From positions 33,872 through 97,871 of the forward strand of contig JANQRE010000005.1 in the NCBI GenBank assembly GCA_028284705.1: a stretch of 64,000 nt of DNA. Reading direction: 5' to 3'. The first letter of the stretch is position 1, and every line of letters starts with the position of its first letter. This DNA is from Paracoccaceae bacterium. GTDB lineage: Bacteria; Pseudomonadota; Alphaproteobacteria; Rhodobacterales; Rhodobacteraceae. The position numbers and the translations under genes are program-made. The notes beneath the pieces are model-generated. The model had not been told where the DNA came from, did not search any database, and saw nothing but the letters and a program-made list of their open reading frames with translations. Positions 8,242 through 15,539 of the stretch are shown here, one piece after another.

Positions 8242-9792
8242 TCAGCTCTCCGGCGGCGCGCCGCCCTCAGCGGTGCGTTTGGCGATGAAATCCTTCAGAG
8301 CGGCGACGCGGGTGTCATCGACCTGCGGGCGTTTGTCCGCCGCCAAGATATCCTTCCAGACCTGCGTCGCGCGGGTGGTCGCGTCCTGCGCGCCGCGCTC
8401 CGTCCAGGTGCCGAAATTGGCGTAGTCATGCACGATGGGGTCATAGAACTCGGTGTTGTAGCGCTCCATCGTCTGCGGCGCGGCGAAGAAATGGCCCGAG
8501 GGGTCGACATGCGACAAGGCGTTTTCGAACCCGATTTCATCCGTCCCTGCCTGCGCTCCAGCACAAAGCTCGGCGACCATGTTCAACACTTCGACATCGG
8601 TGACGATCTTCTCGTAAGAAACGCTAAGCCCGCCTTCCAGCCAGCCCGCCGCATGGATGATCACCGTAGCCCCGGCCATGAGACAGCCCCAAAGGCCAAG
8701 CTGGTTTTCATTGGCGGCTTGCACATCGTTGAGATTGGCCGCCGAGCCCGCCGCGCTGCGCCAGGGCAGCCCCAGATGCCGGGCCAGTTGACCGGCGGCA
8801 AGCGAGGCCTGGAAATGGGTGGGCGTGCCAAACGCCGGCGCACCGGATTTCATGTCCACATTCGAGGTGAAGGTGCCATAGCAGATCGGCGCACCGGGTT
8901 TGGTGAGTTGGGTCAGCGTGATCGCCGCGAGCGCTTCCGCATGGCTGAGCGTAATCGCACCTGCGACCGTGATCGGTGCCATCGCCCCCATCAGCGTGAA
9001 CGGCGTGACGATGGACATCTGTCCGTGGCGCGCGAAGTCAATGAGACCCTGTGCCATCGGGATGTCGAGCGTGCGCGGGCTATTGGTGTTGATGATCGTG
9101 TAGCAATGTGGCTCGGCGGCGAAGGCGTCATCCGTGAGCCCACGAAAATCCCGCAGCATCTGAAAACAATCCATCACCTGCGGCGTGCCGCGCGAGAAGA
9201 TGAACGGGAATTTGTCGGTCAGCGTGAGTTGCACCTCGGTCGTGAAATAGTGCCGCAGATGCGGCGGCACGTCCTGCGGCTCGACCGAAGGCGACATCAT
9301 CTGGAAGACATCATAGTAATGCGCAATCTGTGTGTATTCGCGATAGTCTCGCGCCGAGCCTGGGCGGCGTCCGCGTTCCAGATCGGTCGCATGGGGCGCC
9401 CCGGCGCCGGGCTGGAAGACCAGCGTGCCAAGCTCCAGCAGAATGTCGCGCTCTCGCGCCCCGGCCCGCCCGGTGATGGATTTTGGCGCGGTTTGCAACG
9501 CGGCCTCCACCATCTCCCGCCCGATATGGACCATCTCGTCCTCGATGCGCGCGCCGCCCTTGCGGAAAATCTCCACCGCTTCGGGCAGCAGCACTTTCAT
9601 GCCCAGCTCTTCCAGCGTGCGCAGGGCGGTTTCATGCATCGACGCGATCTCGTCGGCCGAGAACACATCCATGGTCGGAAACGGATTGCGCAGGTTGCGG
9701 TAATTGACCTTGCGCTGCACCGGCGCGGCGGTGGCTTCGGCCCGTCCGCGCCGTCGCCTTGTTCGCGCAGCGCCGGTGTTTTCGGCCTCCAT
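8242..9792 (-). CDS. trimethylamine methyltransferase (MttB) family protein, non-pyrrolysine type
   Basis: This 516-residue protein belongs to the MttB superfamily of corrinoid-dependent methyltransferases, which move a methyl group from a quaternary or tertiary amine to a Co(I) corrinoid protein. The frame has no internal amber codon, so it is the non-pyrrolysine type that includes glycine betaine and carnitine demethylases. Family-like blocks include TPFTLMGAMAPITVAGA and PAFGTPTHFQASLAAGQLAR. An N-terminal basic tail (RTRRRRGRAE) is unusual. The start at 9792 lies four bases after the stop of the flavoprotein gene; an upstream extension would run into that gene. No corrinoid protein or reactivase gene is nearby. 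The substrate is unknown, but a methylated amine is likely from the context. Confidence 0.82.
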   Translation of the reverse strand: MEAENTGAARTRRRRGRAEATAAPVQRKVNYRNLRNPFPTMDVFSADEIASMHETALRTLEELGMKVLLPEAVEIFRKGGARIEDEMVHIGREMVEAALQTAPKSITGRAGARERDILLELGTLVFQPGAGAPHATDLERGRRPGSARDYREYTQIAHYYDVFQMMSPSVEPQDVPPHLRHYFTTEVQLTLTDKFPFIFSRGTPQVMDCFQMLRDFRGLTDDAFAAEPHCYTIINTNSPRTLDIPMAQGLIDFARHGQMSIVTPFTLMGAMAPITVAGAITLSHAEALAAITLTQLTKPGAPICYGTFTSNVDMKSGAPAFGTPTHFQASLAAGQLARHLGLPWRSAAGSAANLNDVQAANENQLGLWGCLMAGATVIIHAAGWLEGGLSVSYEKIVTDVEVLNMVAELCAGAQAGTDEIGFENALSHVDPSGHFFAAPQTMERYNTEFYDPIVHDYANFGTWTERGAQDATTRATQVWKDILAADKRPQVDDTRVAALKDFIAKRTAEGGAPPES

Positions 9793-9796
9793 GCGC

Positions 9797-12202
9797 CTAG
9801 CCCCGCATCGCCTGGCCCGCCGGATCATAGGGCGAGGGCGGGATCACCTTGGCATCGCGTTCGACGCCCACGATATGGACCTTCAGCTCTGTGCCCTCAG
9901 CACATTTATCCGTGTCCACCATCGCCATGGCGAGCGATTTGCCGAGCGTGTGGCCGTAGCCGCCGGAGGTCACAAACCCGACCAGATTGCCGTCTGACCA
10001 GATCGGCTCAAACCCACTGGCATCGGCATCGGGGCTATCCACTTCCAGCGTCACCACCTTCTGTGCCGGGCCGTTGCCATCGCGTTCGGCCATCGCCGCG
10101 GCTTTGCCGACGAACTCCTTGTCCCAATCGATCCAGCGATCCATGCCGGTCTGCGCCGCGGTATAGCCTTGGGTAAATTCCGCCGACCAGATGCCGAAGC
10201 TTTTCTCCAGCCGCAGCGAGAGCATGGCGTTGAAACCCACTTCGCGCATTCCGAACTCGGCACCGGCTTCTAGCAGGATCTTACGCAGGGTGATGTGTTC
10301 GGCAGCGGAGCAATGGATTTCATAGCCCAACTCGCCACAGACCGAGAGACGTCCAACCTTGACCCGCAAGAGCCCGATATCGAAGGTACCGCAGCCCATG
10401 AAAGGCAGATCGCCAATCGGACCATCGGTGAGGGTTTCCAGCACTTTCCGACTATTGGGACCGGACAGCGAGAAACCGACCGTCGCGTCGCCGATGTCGC
10501 GCAACTCCACGCCATCGTCCATATGGTCGTGGAACCAACGCATATGCCATTCGCGCAGGTAGTAGGAGCCCATGATCCACCAGGTGCCATCGCCCCAGTT
10601 GAAGACCGTCAGATCGCCCTTCATCCGCCCATCTTCGGAGATCATCGGCGCGAGGCGTGCCCGGCCCGGGGAGGGCAGTTTCGAGGCCATGATCCGGTTC
10701 AGCCAGCCTTCGGCGTTCGGCCCGGACACCTCGAAACGCGAGAAGCCGGAGATGTCGATCAGGCCGACCGCCTCACGCACGGCCTTGCATTCTTCGGCGA
10801 CGATGTCGAAGGCGTTGGGGCGTTTCAGGGTCGGCGTCTCGACGAACTCCTCGGACGGCGCGAAATAGAGCGGTACTTCGAGGCCCCAGCTCACGCCCCA
10901 GCGACAGCCCGCGGCACTCATGTCGGAAAAGGCCGGCGCCTTCTTCAACGGCCGCCCGGCGGGCAGTTGTTCATTCGGATAGGTCATCACGAAGCGCCTT
11001 GTGTAGAACTGCCCCGTGGTCTCCTTGATGAACTGTTTGTTCTCCGCGAAGGGGCCGAACCGGGCGATGTCCATGCCGTAGACATCCGCCTCCGGTTCGC
11101 CATGGATCATCCACTCGGCCAACGATTTGCCGACGCCGCCGCCTTGCAGGAAGCCCGCCATCACCCCGCAGGCGCACCAGTAACCCGGCTTGCCGCGCAC
11201 CGGGCCGACCAGCGGGTTGCCGTCGGGCGCAAAGGTGAAGGCGCCATTGACCCAGGTTTTCACGCCGACATCCTGCAGCGCCGGGTAGCGTTCGAACCCG
11301 AGGATCAGTTCCTTTTCGATGCGATCGGGGTCTTCCTGCTGCAGCTCGAACCCGTATTCCCAGGGCGCCCCATCCACCATCCAGTGCTGGTGGTCGATCT
11401 CGTAGATGCCGAGCAGAATGCCCTTCTGGTCCTGCCGCATATAGGTGAAGCCTTCGAGATCGACGGTCATCGGCACTTCGAAATCGATGTTCTCCAGTTC
11501 GGGAATTGTATCGGAGATCAGGTAGTGGTGGTTGAGCGGCGCCACTGGCAGTTCGATGCCCGCCATGCGTCCGACCTGCTTGGCCCAGAGACCGGCGGCG
11601 TTGATCACATTCTCCGCCTGGATCGTGCCTTTCTCGGTCACGACTTCCCAGCCCTCGGCGTTTTGATGCAGTTCCAGCACGCGGTTGTGTTCGATCACTT
11701 CCGCGCCTCGTTTCTTCGCAGCACCGGCATAGGCGTGCACCGTGCCCGTGGTGTCGATGTAACCCTCGCGGTCCGCCCACATGCCGCCGAGAATGCCGTC
11801 GGTGGACATGATCGGGCAAAGCTCACCGGCCTCTTGCGGGGTTACGAGGCGGCAATCGTCGATGCCGATGGCCTGGAAGGTGCGATAGGCCGATTGCAGC
11901 CATTCCCACCTGTCCGGCGTGCCTGCGAGCGTCAGGCCACCGGTCATATGCATGCCGACCGATTGCCCCGATTCTTTCTCGATTTCCGACAACAAGTCGA
12001 TCGTGTAGGCTTGCAGGGAGGCGATATTGGGGTCTGCATTCAATGCGTGAAACCCGCCGGCCGCGTGCCAACTTGATCCTGCGGTCAGCACGCTTCGCTC
12101 TATTAAGCATATGTCTTTCCAGCCAAATTTCGCCAGATGGTAGAGAACCGAGGCGCCGACAACGCCGCCTCCGATCACAACGGCACGGTAATGCGATTTC
12201 AT
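9797..12202 (-). CDS. dimethylglycine/sarcosine dehydrogenase-like flavoprotein (DAO + GcvT)
   Basis: This 801-residue FAD enzyme probably oxidatively demethylates an N-methyl amino acid and passes the C1 unit to tetrahydrofolate. The N-terminal DAO domain opens with the dinucleotide-binding motif VVIGGGVVGASVLYHLAKFG. SSWHAAGG near residue 45 holds the histidine that carries covalent FAD in DMGDH/SARDH enzymes. The C-terminal half is a GcvT-like folate domain (EVSGPNAEGWLNRIMASKLP, then the C-terminal barrel). GGGAGG lies about six bases before the ATG. It is the first gene of a three-gene operon with the MttB-like protein and TetR. Dimethylglycine, sarcosine or a related methylamine are all possible substrates. 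Confidence 0.87.
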   Translation of the reverse strand: MKSHYRAVVIGGGVVGASVLYHLAKFGWKDICLIERSVLTAGSSWHAAGGFHALNADPNIASLQAYTIDLLSEIEKESGQSVGMHMTGGLTLAGTPDRWEWLQSAYRTFQAIGIDDCRLVTPQEAGELCPIMSTDGILGGMWADREGYIDTTGTVHAYAGAAKKRGAEVIEHNRVLELHQNAEGWEVVTEKGTIQAENVINAAGLWAKQVGRMAGIELPVAPLNHHYLISDTIPELENIDFEVPMTVDLEGFTYMRQDQKGILLGIYEIDHQHWMVDGAPWEYGFELQQEDPDRIEKELILGFERYPALQDVGVKTWVNGAFTFAPDGNPLVGPVRGKPGYWCACGVMAGFLQGGGVGKSLAEWMIHGEPEADVYGMDIARFGPFAENKQFIKETTGQFYTRRFVMTYPNEQLPAGRPLKKAPAFSDMSAAGCRWGVSWGLEVPLYFAPSEEFVETPTLKRPNAFDIVAEECKAVREAVGLIDISGFSRFEVSGPNAEGWLNRIMASKLPSPGRARLAPMISEDGRMKGDLTVFNWGDGTWWIMGSYYLREWHMRWFHDHMDDGVELRDIGDATVGFSLSGPNSRKVLETLTDGPIGDLPFMGCGTFDIGLLRVKVGRLSVCGELGYEIHCSAAEHITLRKILLEAGAEFGMREVGFNAMLSLRLEKSFGIWSAEFTQGYTAAQTGMDRWIDWDKEFVGKAAAMAERDGNGPAQKVVTLEVDSPDADASGFEPIWSDGNLVGFVTSGGYGHTLGKSLAMAMVDTDKCAEGTELKVHIVGVERDAKVIPPSPYDPAGQAMRG

Positions 12203-12249
12203 GGTTTTCCTCCCGAAGATCGGCGTTTCAGCGACGCTCTAAACAGTGT

Positions 12250-12287
12250 TGTCCAATACTAGACACAAGAATGGACACACCTGTCCA
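12250..12287. promoter_or_regulatory. pair of TGTCCA-type palindromes, candidate TetR operators
   Basis: Two 16-bp sites share the same arms. Site 12272-12287 is a perfect palindrome (TGGACA-N4-TGTCCA). Site 12250-12265 is TGTCCA-N4-TAGACA with one mismatch. Their centres are 22 bp apart, about two helical turns. They lie 48 to 85 bases upstream of the flavoprotein start. The TetR encoded at the end of the same operon is the natural candidate to bind them; that assignment is inferred. Confidence 0.55.
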
Positions 12288-12340
12288 GATGATTCTTGCA
12301 TCGCGCGAGATGGAGAGAATGCAAACAAGCGTTGTGGAGA

Positions 12341-12417
12341 TGGCGACCCCTGAAGGACTCGAACCCTCAACCTGCTGATTAGAAGTCAGCTGCTCTATCC
12401 AGTTGAGCTAAGGGGTC
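12341..12417 (-). tRNA. tRNA-Arg (anticodon UCU)
   Basis: Read on the minus strand, this folds as a complete cloverleaf. The acceptor stem is GACCCCT/AGGGGTC with discriminator G and an encoded CCA. The D-stem is GCTC/GAGC, and the anticodon stem GCTGA/TCAGC holds loop CTTCTAA, giving anticodon TCT. The T-arm is GAGGG-TTCGAGT-CCTTC with one G-T pair. The length is 77 bases. It decodes AGA/AGG arginine codons, which are rare in GC-rich genomes. Confidence 0.95.
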
Positions 12418-12420
12418 GCT

Positions 12421-12978
12421 GCAGTTTCTGTTAGTGCAAAGACTTGCAGTCGTGAACCGGAATTTTTTGGTGACACCCCCGCAAATAGTAATCGCGCCCC
12501 ACCGGGACGGGTGGAGCGCGACGGACAGGCTCTTAACTTGCCTTACCAGTAATGCTGGTCAGACGTACTCACAACACGCCTGTCCTAGCTCGTCCTTCAA
12601 GACCTTGGGTGGTCTCGGTTTCGTCCCAGAAGCTATAACGGGAGGATCGCCAAACAGGGGCAGCGAAGCTTTGGGTCGAAACCGAAGAACCGTTGGGAAC
12701 ACGCAACTCGTGATTGGGGTACGAGAACGGAACCAAGGTGAGGGATATCGGGGCTAAGCCCCTACCTTTTACGCTGCGAAATTGCCGCAAGACATTTCGG
12801 ATCCGGCGAAAAAAACCGGTGCCAAAACCCCGTCCTGCCCGCGTCTCCTTGAGGTCACTCACACCCTCCGGAAGCAATTTCGAGATACTGAACACTGACA
12901 TCCCCCTTTCGTGAACAACGTTCATGAATTAACCATACGGTAAAATGAACAATGTTCAAGAAAAAAGTTGAACGATGT
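12421..12978. other. lower-GC stretch between tRNA-Arg and a TetR gene
   Basis: About 560 bases here lack any gene I recognise. Base composition is visibly lower in GC than the neighbours, particularly at 12890-12980. It holds one minus-strand open frame (12569-12901) that could be a small gene, and a promoter carrying three copies of a 13-bp palindrome at 12912-12981. Flanking by a tRNA raises the chance of acquired DNA, but I found no duplicated tRNA end or integrase. Confidence 0.6.
12569..12901 (-). CDS. small unknown protein downstream of a TetR-type operator array
   Basis: This possible 110-residue protein begins MSVFSISKLLPEGVSDLKE. The start at 12901 has AAGGGGG immediately upstream, which is a tight fit. 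An alternative ATG at 12925 lies inside the operator. The product is basic and serine/arginine rich, with no signal peptide, membrane helix or family I recognise. The reason to list it is position: a good promoter with overlapping operators directs transcription into it. The true coding part may be shorter, or the transcript may be non-coding. Confidence 0.3.
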   Translation of the reverse strand: MSVFSISKLLPEGVSDLKETRAGRGFGTGFFRRIRNVLRQFRSVKGRGLAPISLTLVPFSYPNHELRVPNGSSVSTQSFAAPVWRSSRYSFWDETETTQGLEGRARTGVL

Positions 12979-12981
12979 TCA
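12912..12981. promoter_or_regulatory. promoter with three TGAAC-N3-GTTCA operators
   Basis: Three 13-bp palindromes are present: TGAACAACGTTCA (12912-12924), TGAACAATGTTCA (12946-12958) and TGAACGATGTTCA (12969-12981). On the minus strand a -35-like TTGAAC (12954-12959) and a -10-like TATGGT (12932-12937) are 16 bases apart. The middle operator overlaps the -35 and the first lies just after the -10. This is the layout of a repressed promoter reading toward 12901. The third site overlaps the stop codon of the TetR gene. Confidence 0.65.
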
Positions 12982-13587
12982 GATTTTTCGGGGATTTTTG
13001 TCTAAGTTACTGAGAAGAAAGGAAATCATATCCCCTAAATCTTCTCTCGGAACCGCTGAAATACGCTTCTCAAGGCCCAAAAGCACGATTCCATGTACCG
13101 ATGAGAACAGCGCACGGGTGAACATATAGAGGCGATTCTGCTCCAATTCGGGGTAGAGGCGGCCCAGTGGTTTGGAGATGATTTCGAGCAAAAGCCGCAT
13201 TTCTTCCATGTACCAGGGCGGCACTTCCATGTCGGTGGTCATCTCGACCTCGAACAGCGCAGCCCAGCATTTCTGGTTCTTTTCGGCGAAGTCGAGATAG
13301 GACAGACCCATCTTTGTGAGGATTTCGACCGGATCATCCGTTTCCAACTGGTCCACATCATTGACGACATGCTCGCCCAGGCGGCGGAACGTGCGGCCAT
13401 TCACAGCGAGGATCAGGTCTGTGAGATCGCCGAAGACATTGTAGATCGCACCGACGGAACAATCGGCCTCTGCTGCGAGATCGCGCGCGCGAATAGCATG
13501 GAGACCGTCTTGCTCCATCTTCTTTTCGGCGACCTCAATAAGCCGTTGGCGCAACGCGTTGCGCTTTTCCTGTACCCTTCCGGACAT
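12979..13587 (-). CDS. TetR/AcrR-family transcriptional regulator
   Basis: This 202-residue regulator starts at MSGRVQEKRNALRQRLIEVA, with AAGGAAA five bases upstream; in-frame ATGs at 13611 and 13617 are less likely because they fall within or beyond an operator. The DNA-binding domain is clear: IRARDLAAEADCSVGAIYNV is the helix-turn-helix. The C-terminal half shows the TetR 'WHG' type region (SSVHGIVLLGLEKR). The gene is flanked on both sides by copies of the same 13-bp palindrome, so it very probably represses itself and the promoter at its 3' end. The ligand is unknown. Confidence 0.87.
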   Translation of the reverse strand: MSGRVQEKRNALRQRLIEVAEKKMEQDGLHAIRARDLAAEADCSVGAIYNVFGDLTDLILAVNGRTFRRLGEHVVNDVDQLETDDPVEILTKMGLSYLDFAEKNQKCWAALFEVEMTTDMEVPPWYMEEMRLLLEIISKPLGRLYPELEQNRLYMFTRALFSSVHGIVLLGLEKRISAVPREDLGDMISFLLSNLDKNPRKI

Positions 13588-13603
13588 CGGTTTCCTTAAA
13601 GCT

Positions 13604-13616
13604 TGAACCATGTTCA
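13604..13616. promoter_or_regulatory. TetR operator copy upstream of the TetR gene
   Basis: TGAACCATGTTCA lies 17 bases before the chosen start of the TetR gene. It matches the three palindromes at the other end of the gene except for the central bases. This placement fits autorepression. Confidence 0.65.
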
Positions 13617-13723
13617 CGAGATACGGGCGCGGAAGTCAAATGAAAAGCCGAGATTGCGGGGAAAAGCGGCTACGTCGCGTCACAATCGATGACATGCGCG
13701 CGAATTGTTCGTGAAATCAGTGA

Positions 13724-14140
13724 TTATTTGCGGCGAAGGCGAATAACGACGTCGACTTTGGAGATTTCCGTGCCCTCAGGCGCTTCCGGCAAGGCGGAAA
13801 TTTCAAGCTGCTCTTTGGGGGCATCGGTCAGGTGACCTTCGTCCTCCCAGAAGAAATGCGGGTGATCGTCGACCCGGGTGTCGAAATAGCTCTTGGAGCC
13901 ATCGACCATGATCTCGCGGATCAGACCAACCTCGGAGAAAGCGCGGAGCGTATTGTAGACAGTCGCGAGCGAGACGCTTTCGCCATGGGTCTTTGACGCC
14001 TCATGCAGGCTTTCCGCCGTCACGTGACGATCTTTTCCGTCACCCACCAACAAGGCCGCAAGTGCAACGCGCTGACGGGTCGGGCGCAGCCCGGCGCCAG
14101 CCAGCCATTTCGTTCCACGTTCCTGCGTCTGGGGGTTCAT
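13724..14140 (-). CDS. irr: iron response regulator Irr (Fur family)
   Basis: This 138-residue Fur-superfamily regulator controls iron and haem genes in alphaproteobacteria. The winged-helix region reads GLRPTRQRVALAALLV and later SLATVYNTLRAFSEVGLI. The Irr signature MVDGSKSYFDTR is followed by DDHPHFFWEDE, corresponding to the haem-binding HxH region of Irr; the central histidine of the rhizobial HHH motif is proline here. It lacks the N-terminal Cys-Pro haem motif of Bradyrhizobium Irr. The start at 14140 has GGAGAG seven bases upstream. It is divergent from fabA, a common arrangement in Rhodobacteraceae. Confidence 0.9.
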   Translation of the reverse strand: MNPQTQERGTKWLAGAGLRPTRQRVALAALLVGDGKDRHVTAESLHEASKTHGESVSLATVYNTLRAFSEVGLIREIMVDGSKSYFDTRVDDHPHFFWEDEGHLTDAPKEQLEISALPEAPEGTEISKVDVVIRLRRK

Positions 14141-14234
14141 CGCACGTCTCTCCGATAATTCGGACTTAATATAAGGGTTCCGGAGCCGAAAGTTCAAATA
14201 AATTCACCGTATATCACGCCGGACCCGGGGCCTT

Positions 14235-14251
14235 GCGGTCACTCAGACCGC
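14235..14251. promoter_or_regulatory. short hairpin in the fabA leader
   Basis: A perfect 6-bp stem GCGGTC/GACCGC with a five-base loop (ACTCA) sits about 36 bases before the fabA start, in the irr-fabA divergent region. It could be a leader hairpin or a binding palindrome. No function can be assigned. Confidence 0.3.
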
Positions 14252-14287
14252 TCTGCTAGACGGAGGATCGACGGGAAGAGACAAGAA

Positions 14288-14812
14288 ATGGGGCCGGGCG
14301 GTATGGCTGATTATCCCACCAGTTTTGACAAAGAGGGGCTGTTGAAATGCGCCCGCGGTGATCTGTTCGGTCCTGGCAACGCGCAATTGCCCGCGCCGCC
14401 GATGCTGATGATGGACCGGATTACCGACATCTCCGGTGATGGTGGCAAGCACGGCAAGGGCCATGTGGTGGCCGAGTTCGATATCAACCCCGACCTGTGG
14501 TTCTTCGAATGCCATTTCCCCGGTAATCCCATCATGCCCGGCTGTCTGGGCCTCGATGGGTTGTGGCAACTCACCGGCTTCAACCTTGGGTGGCGCGGCT
14601 GGCAGGGACGCGGCTATGCCCTCGGGGTTGGTGAAGTAAAGCTAAAAGGCATGGTCCGGCCCGATCGCAAGATGCTGACCTATTACGTGGATTTCACCAA
14701 AGCGGTGCAGACACGCCGTCTGACCATGGGCGTCGCCGACGGCATTGTCGAGGCTGATGGCGAGGTGATCTACGAGGTCAAGGATATGAAGGTCGCGCTG
14801 AGCGAAAGCTGA
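14288..14812 (+). CDS. fabA: 3-hydroxydecanoyl-ACP dehydratase/isomerase FabA
   Basis: FabA dehydrates 3-hydroxyacyl-ACP and isomerises the trans-2 C10 product to cis-3, the branch point of unsaturated fatty acid synthesis. The active-site block [20 protein letters not shown] holds the catalytic His and Asp. The protein is 174 residues from the ATG at 14288, which has GGAAGAG about seven bases upstream. An in-frame ATG at 14303 ([11 protein letters not shown]) gives 169 residues and matches the common FabA N-terminus, so the true start may be either. It forms a unit with fabB and fabI downstream, although an antisense gene is inserted between fabA and fabB. Confidence 0.94.
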   Translation: MGPGGMADYPTSFDKEGLLKCARGDLFGPGNAQLPAPPMLMMDRITDISGDGGKHGKGHVVAEFDINPDLWFFECHFPGNPIMPGCLGLDGLWQLTGFNLGWRGWQGRGYALGVGEVKLKGMVRPDRKMLTYYVDFTKAVQTRRLTMGVADGIVEADGEVIYEVKDMKVALSES

Positions 14813-15328
14813 CCTCGCTAAGAAGGTGCCGGTTCGGGCGCGCGCTTCCGAAACCAGAGCAGCAACATCAAGCGGAGAATTGACCATCTCGACGAACCCC
14901 TCGTCAGTCATTTTCCATTCCGATTGCGGCCTGTCGCGATAAAGCTCCAACCCGTTGCCGTCGGGGTCGTCGAGATAGACCGCCTCGCTCACGCCGTGAT
15001 CTGCCGCGCCGGTCAGCTTATATCCCGCCGATTGCACACGATCGATCACAGCGCCCAGGGCTTTGCGATCAGGGAACAGGAACGCGATGTGGTAGAGGCC
15101 GGTATGGCCTTTGGGCGGAGGCGCCCCGTCCTTGCTCTCCCAGGTATTGAGGCCGAGATGGTGGTGGTAGTCATCAAAGGACAGAAAGGCCGCGCTTGCG
15201 CCCCAGCGCAGCATGACACGCATCCCGATCACATCGCGATAAAACGCAATTGCGCGATCAAGGTCGGCAACCTTCAGATGCTCGTGCCCCACATGTGCCC
15301 CCGGTGTGCCTTGGCCTCTTTCCGTCAT
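14642..15328 (-). CDS. VOC-family (glyoxalase/dioxygenase fold) protein with an antisense tail into fabA
   Basis: The first ~165 residues form a vicinal-oxygen-chelate domain: [20 protein letters not shown], then a metal-ligand histidine in [10 protein letters not shown] and glutamate in [10 protein letters not shown]. The family resembles small catechol-dioxygenase-like or glyoxalase-like proteins. The frame does not stop where family members usually end (near [11 protein letters not shown], about 14836). It continues for some 60 residues, antisense to the last 171 bases of fabA, so the C-terminal tail is probably not native. AAAGGA precedes the ATG. The gene sits on the opposite strand between fabA and fabB. 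The substrate is unknown. Confidence 0.75.
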   Translation of the reverse strand: MTERGQGTPGAHVGHEHLKVADLDRAIAFYRDVIGMRVMLRWGASAAFLSFDDYHHHLGLNTWESKDGAPPPKGHTGLYHIAFLFPDRKALGAVIDRVQSAGYKLTGAADHGVSEAVYLDDPDGNGLELYRDRPQSEWKMTDEGFVEMVNSPLDVAALVSEARARTGTFLARSAFAQRDLHILDLVDHLAISLDNAVGDAHGQTACLHRFGEIHVIGQHLAIGPDHAF

Positions 15329-15539
15329 GTTTACATATCCTTTGCGATCTTGGGTCCGCCCCTCCGGCGCTCAAAAGCTCATCCCGCGAAGATGCAAGAT
15401 AATCACGCGAAAGAACAGCCGCCATCCCTCGACGCATCTCTCCAGCGCAAGCAGAGCGGGACCGCGACCATGCCTATCTGCTTGCCCCGCCTTGCCGCCC
15501 TGTCCTACACAAGTCTCGAACGGATAAGGGAGAGCGCCG

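Noticed and set aside
8242..9792. Pyrrolysine-containing MttB
   Set aside because: The frame has no in-frame amber codon, so the gene belongs to the non-pyrrolysine branch.
7630..10176. A plus-strand open frame of 848 codons
   Set aside because: It is antisense to the TetR, MttB-like and flavoprotein genes, has low-complexity Arg/His-rich composition and no family features. Long antisense frames are expected in GC-rich DNA.
10295..12076. A plus-strand open frame of 593 codons
   Set aside because: It lies wholly opposite the DMGDH-like gene, which has clear FAD and folate-domain motifs. The composition is that of an antisense shadow.
12341..12417. tRNA-Arg as an integration (att) site
   Set aside because: No second copy of the tRNA end and no integrase gene were found in the window.
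12434..12757. A possible plus-strand 107-residue gene next to tRNA-Arg
   Set aside because: No ribosome binding site or family match was visible, and the only promoter I can see in the stretch reads the other strand.
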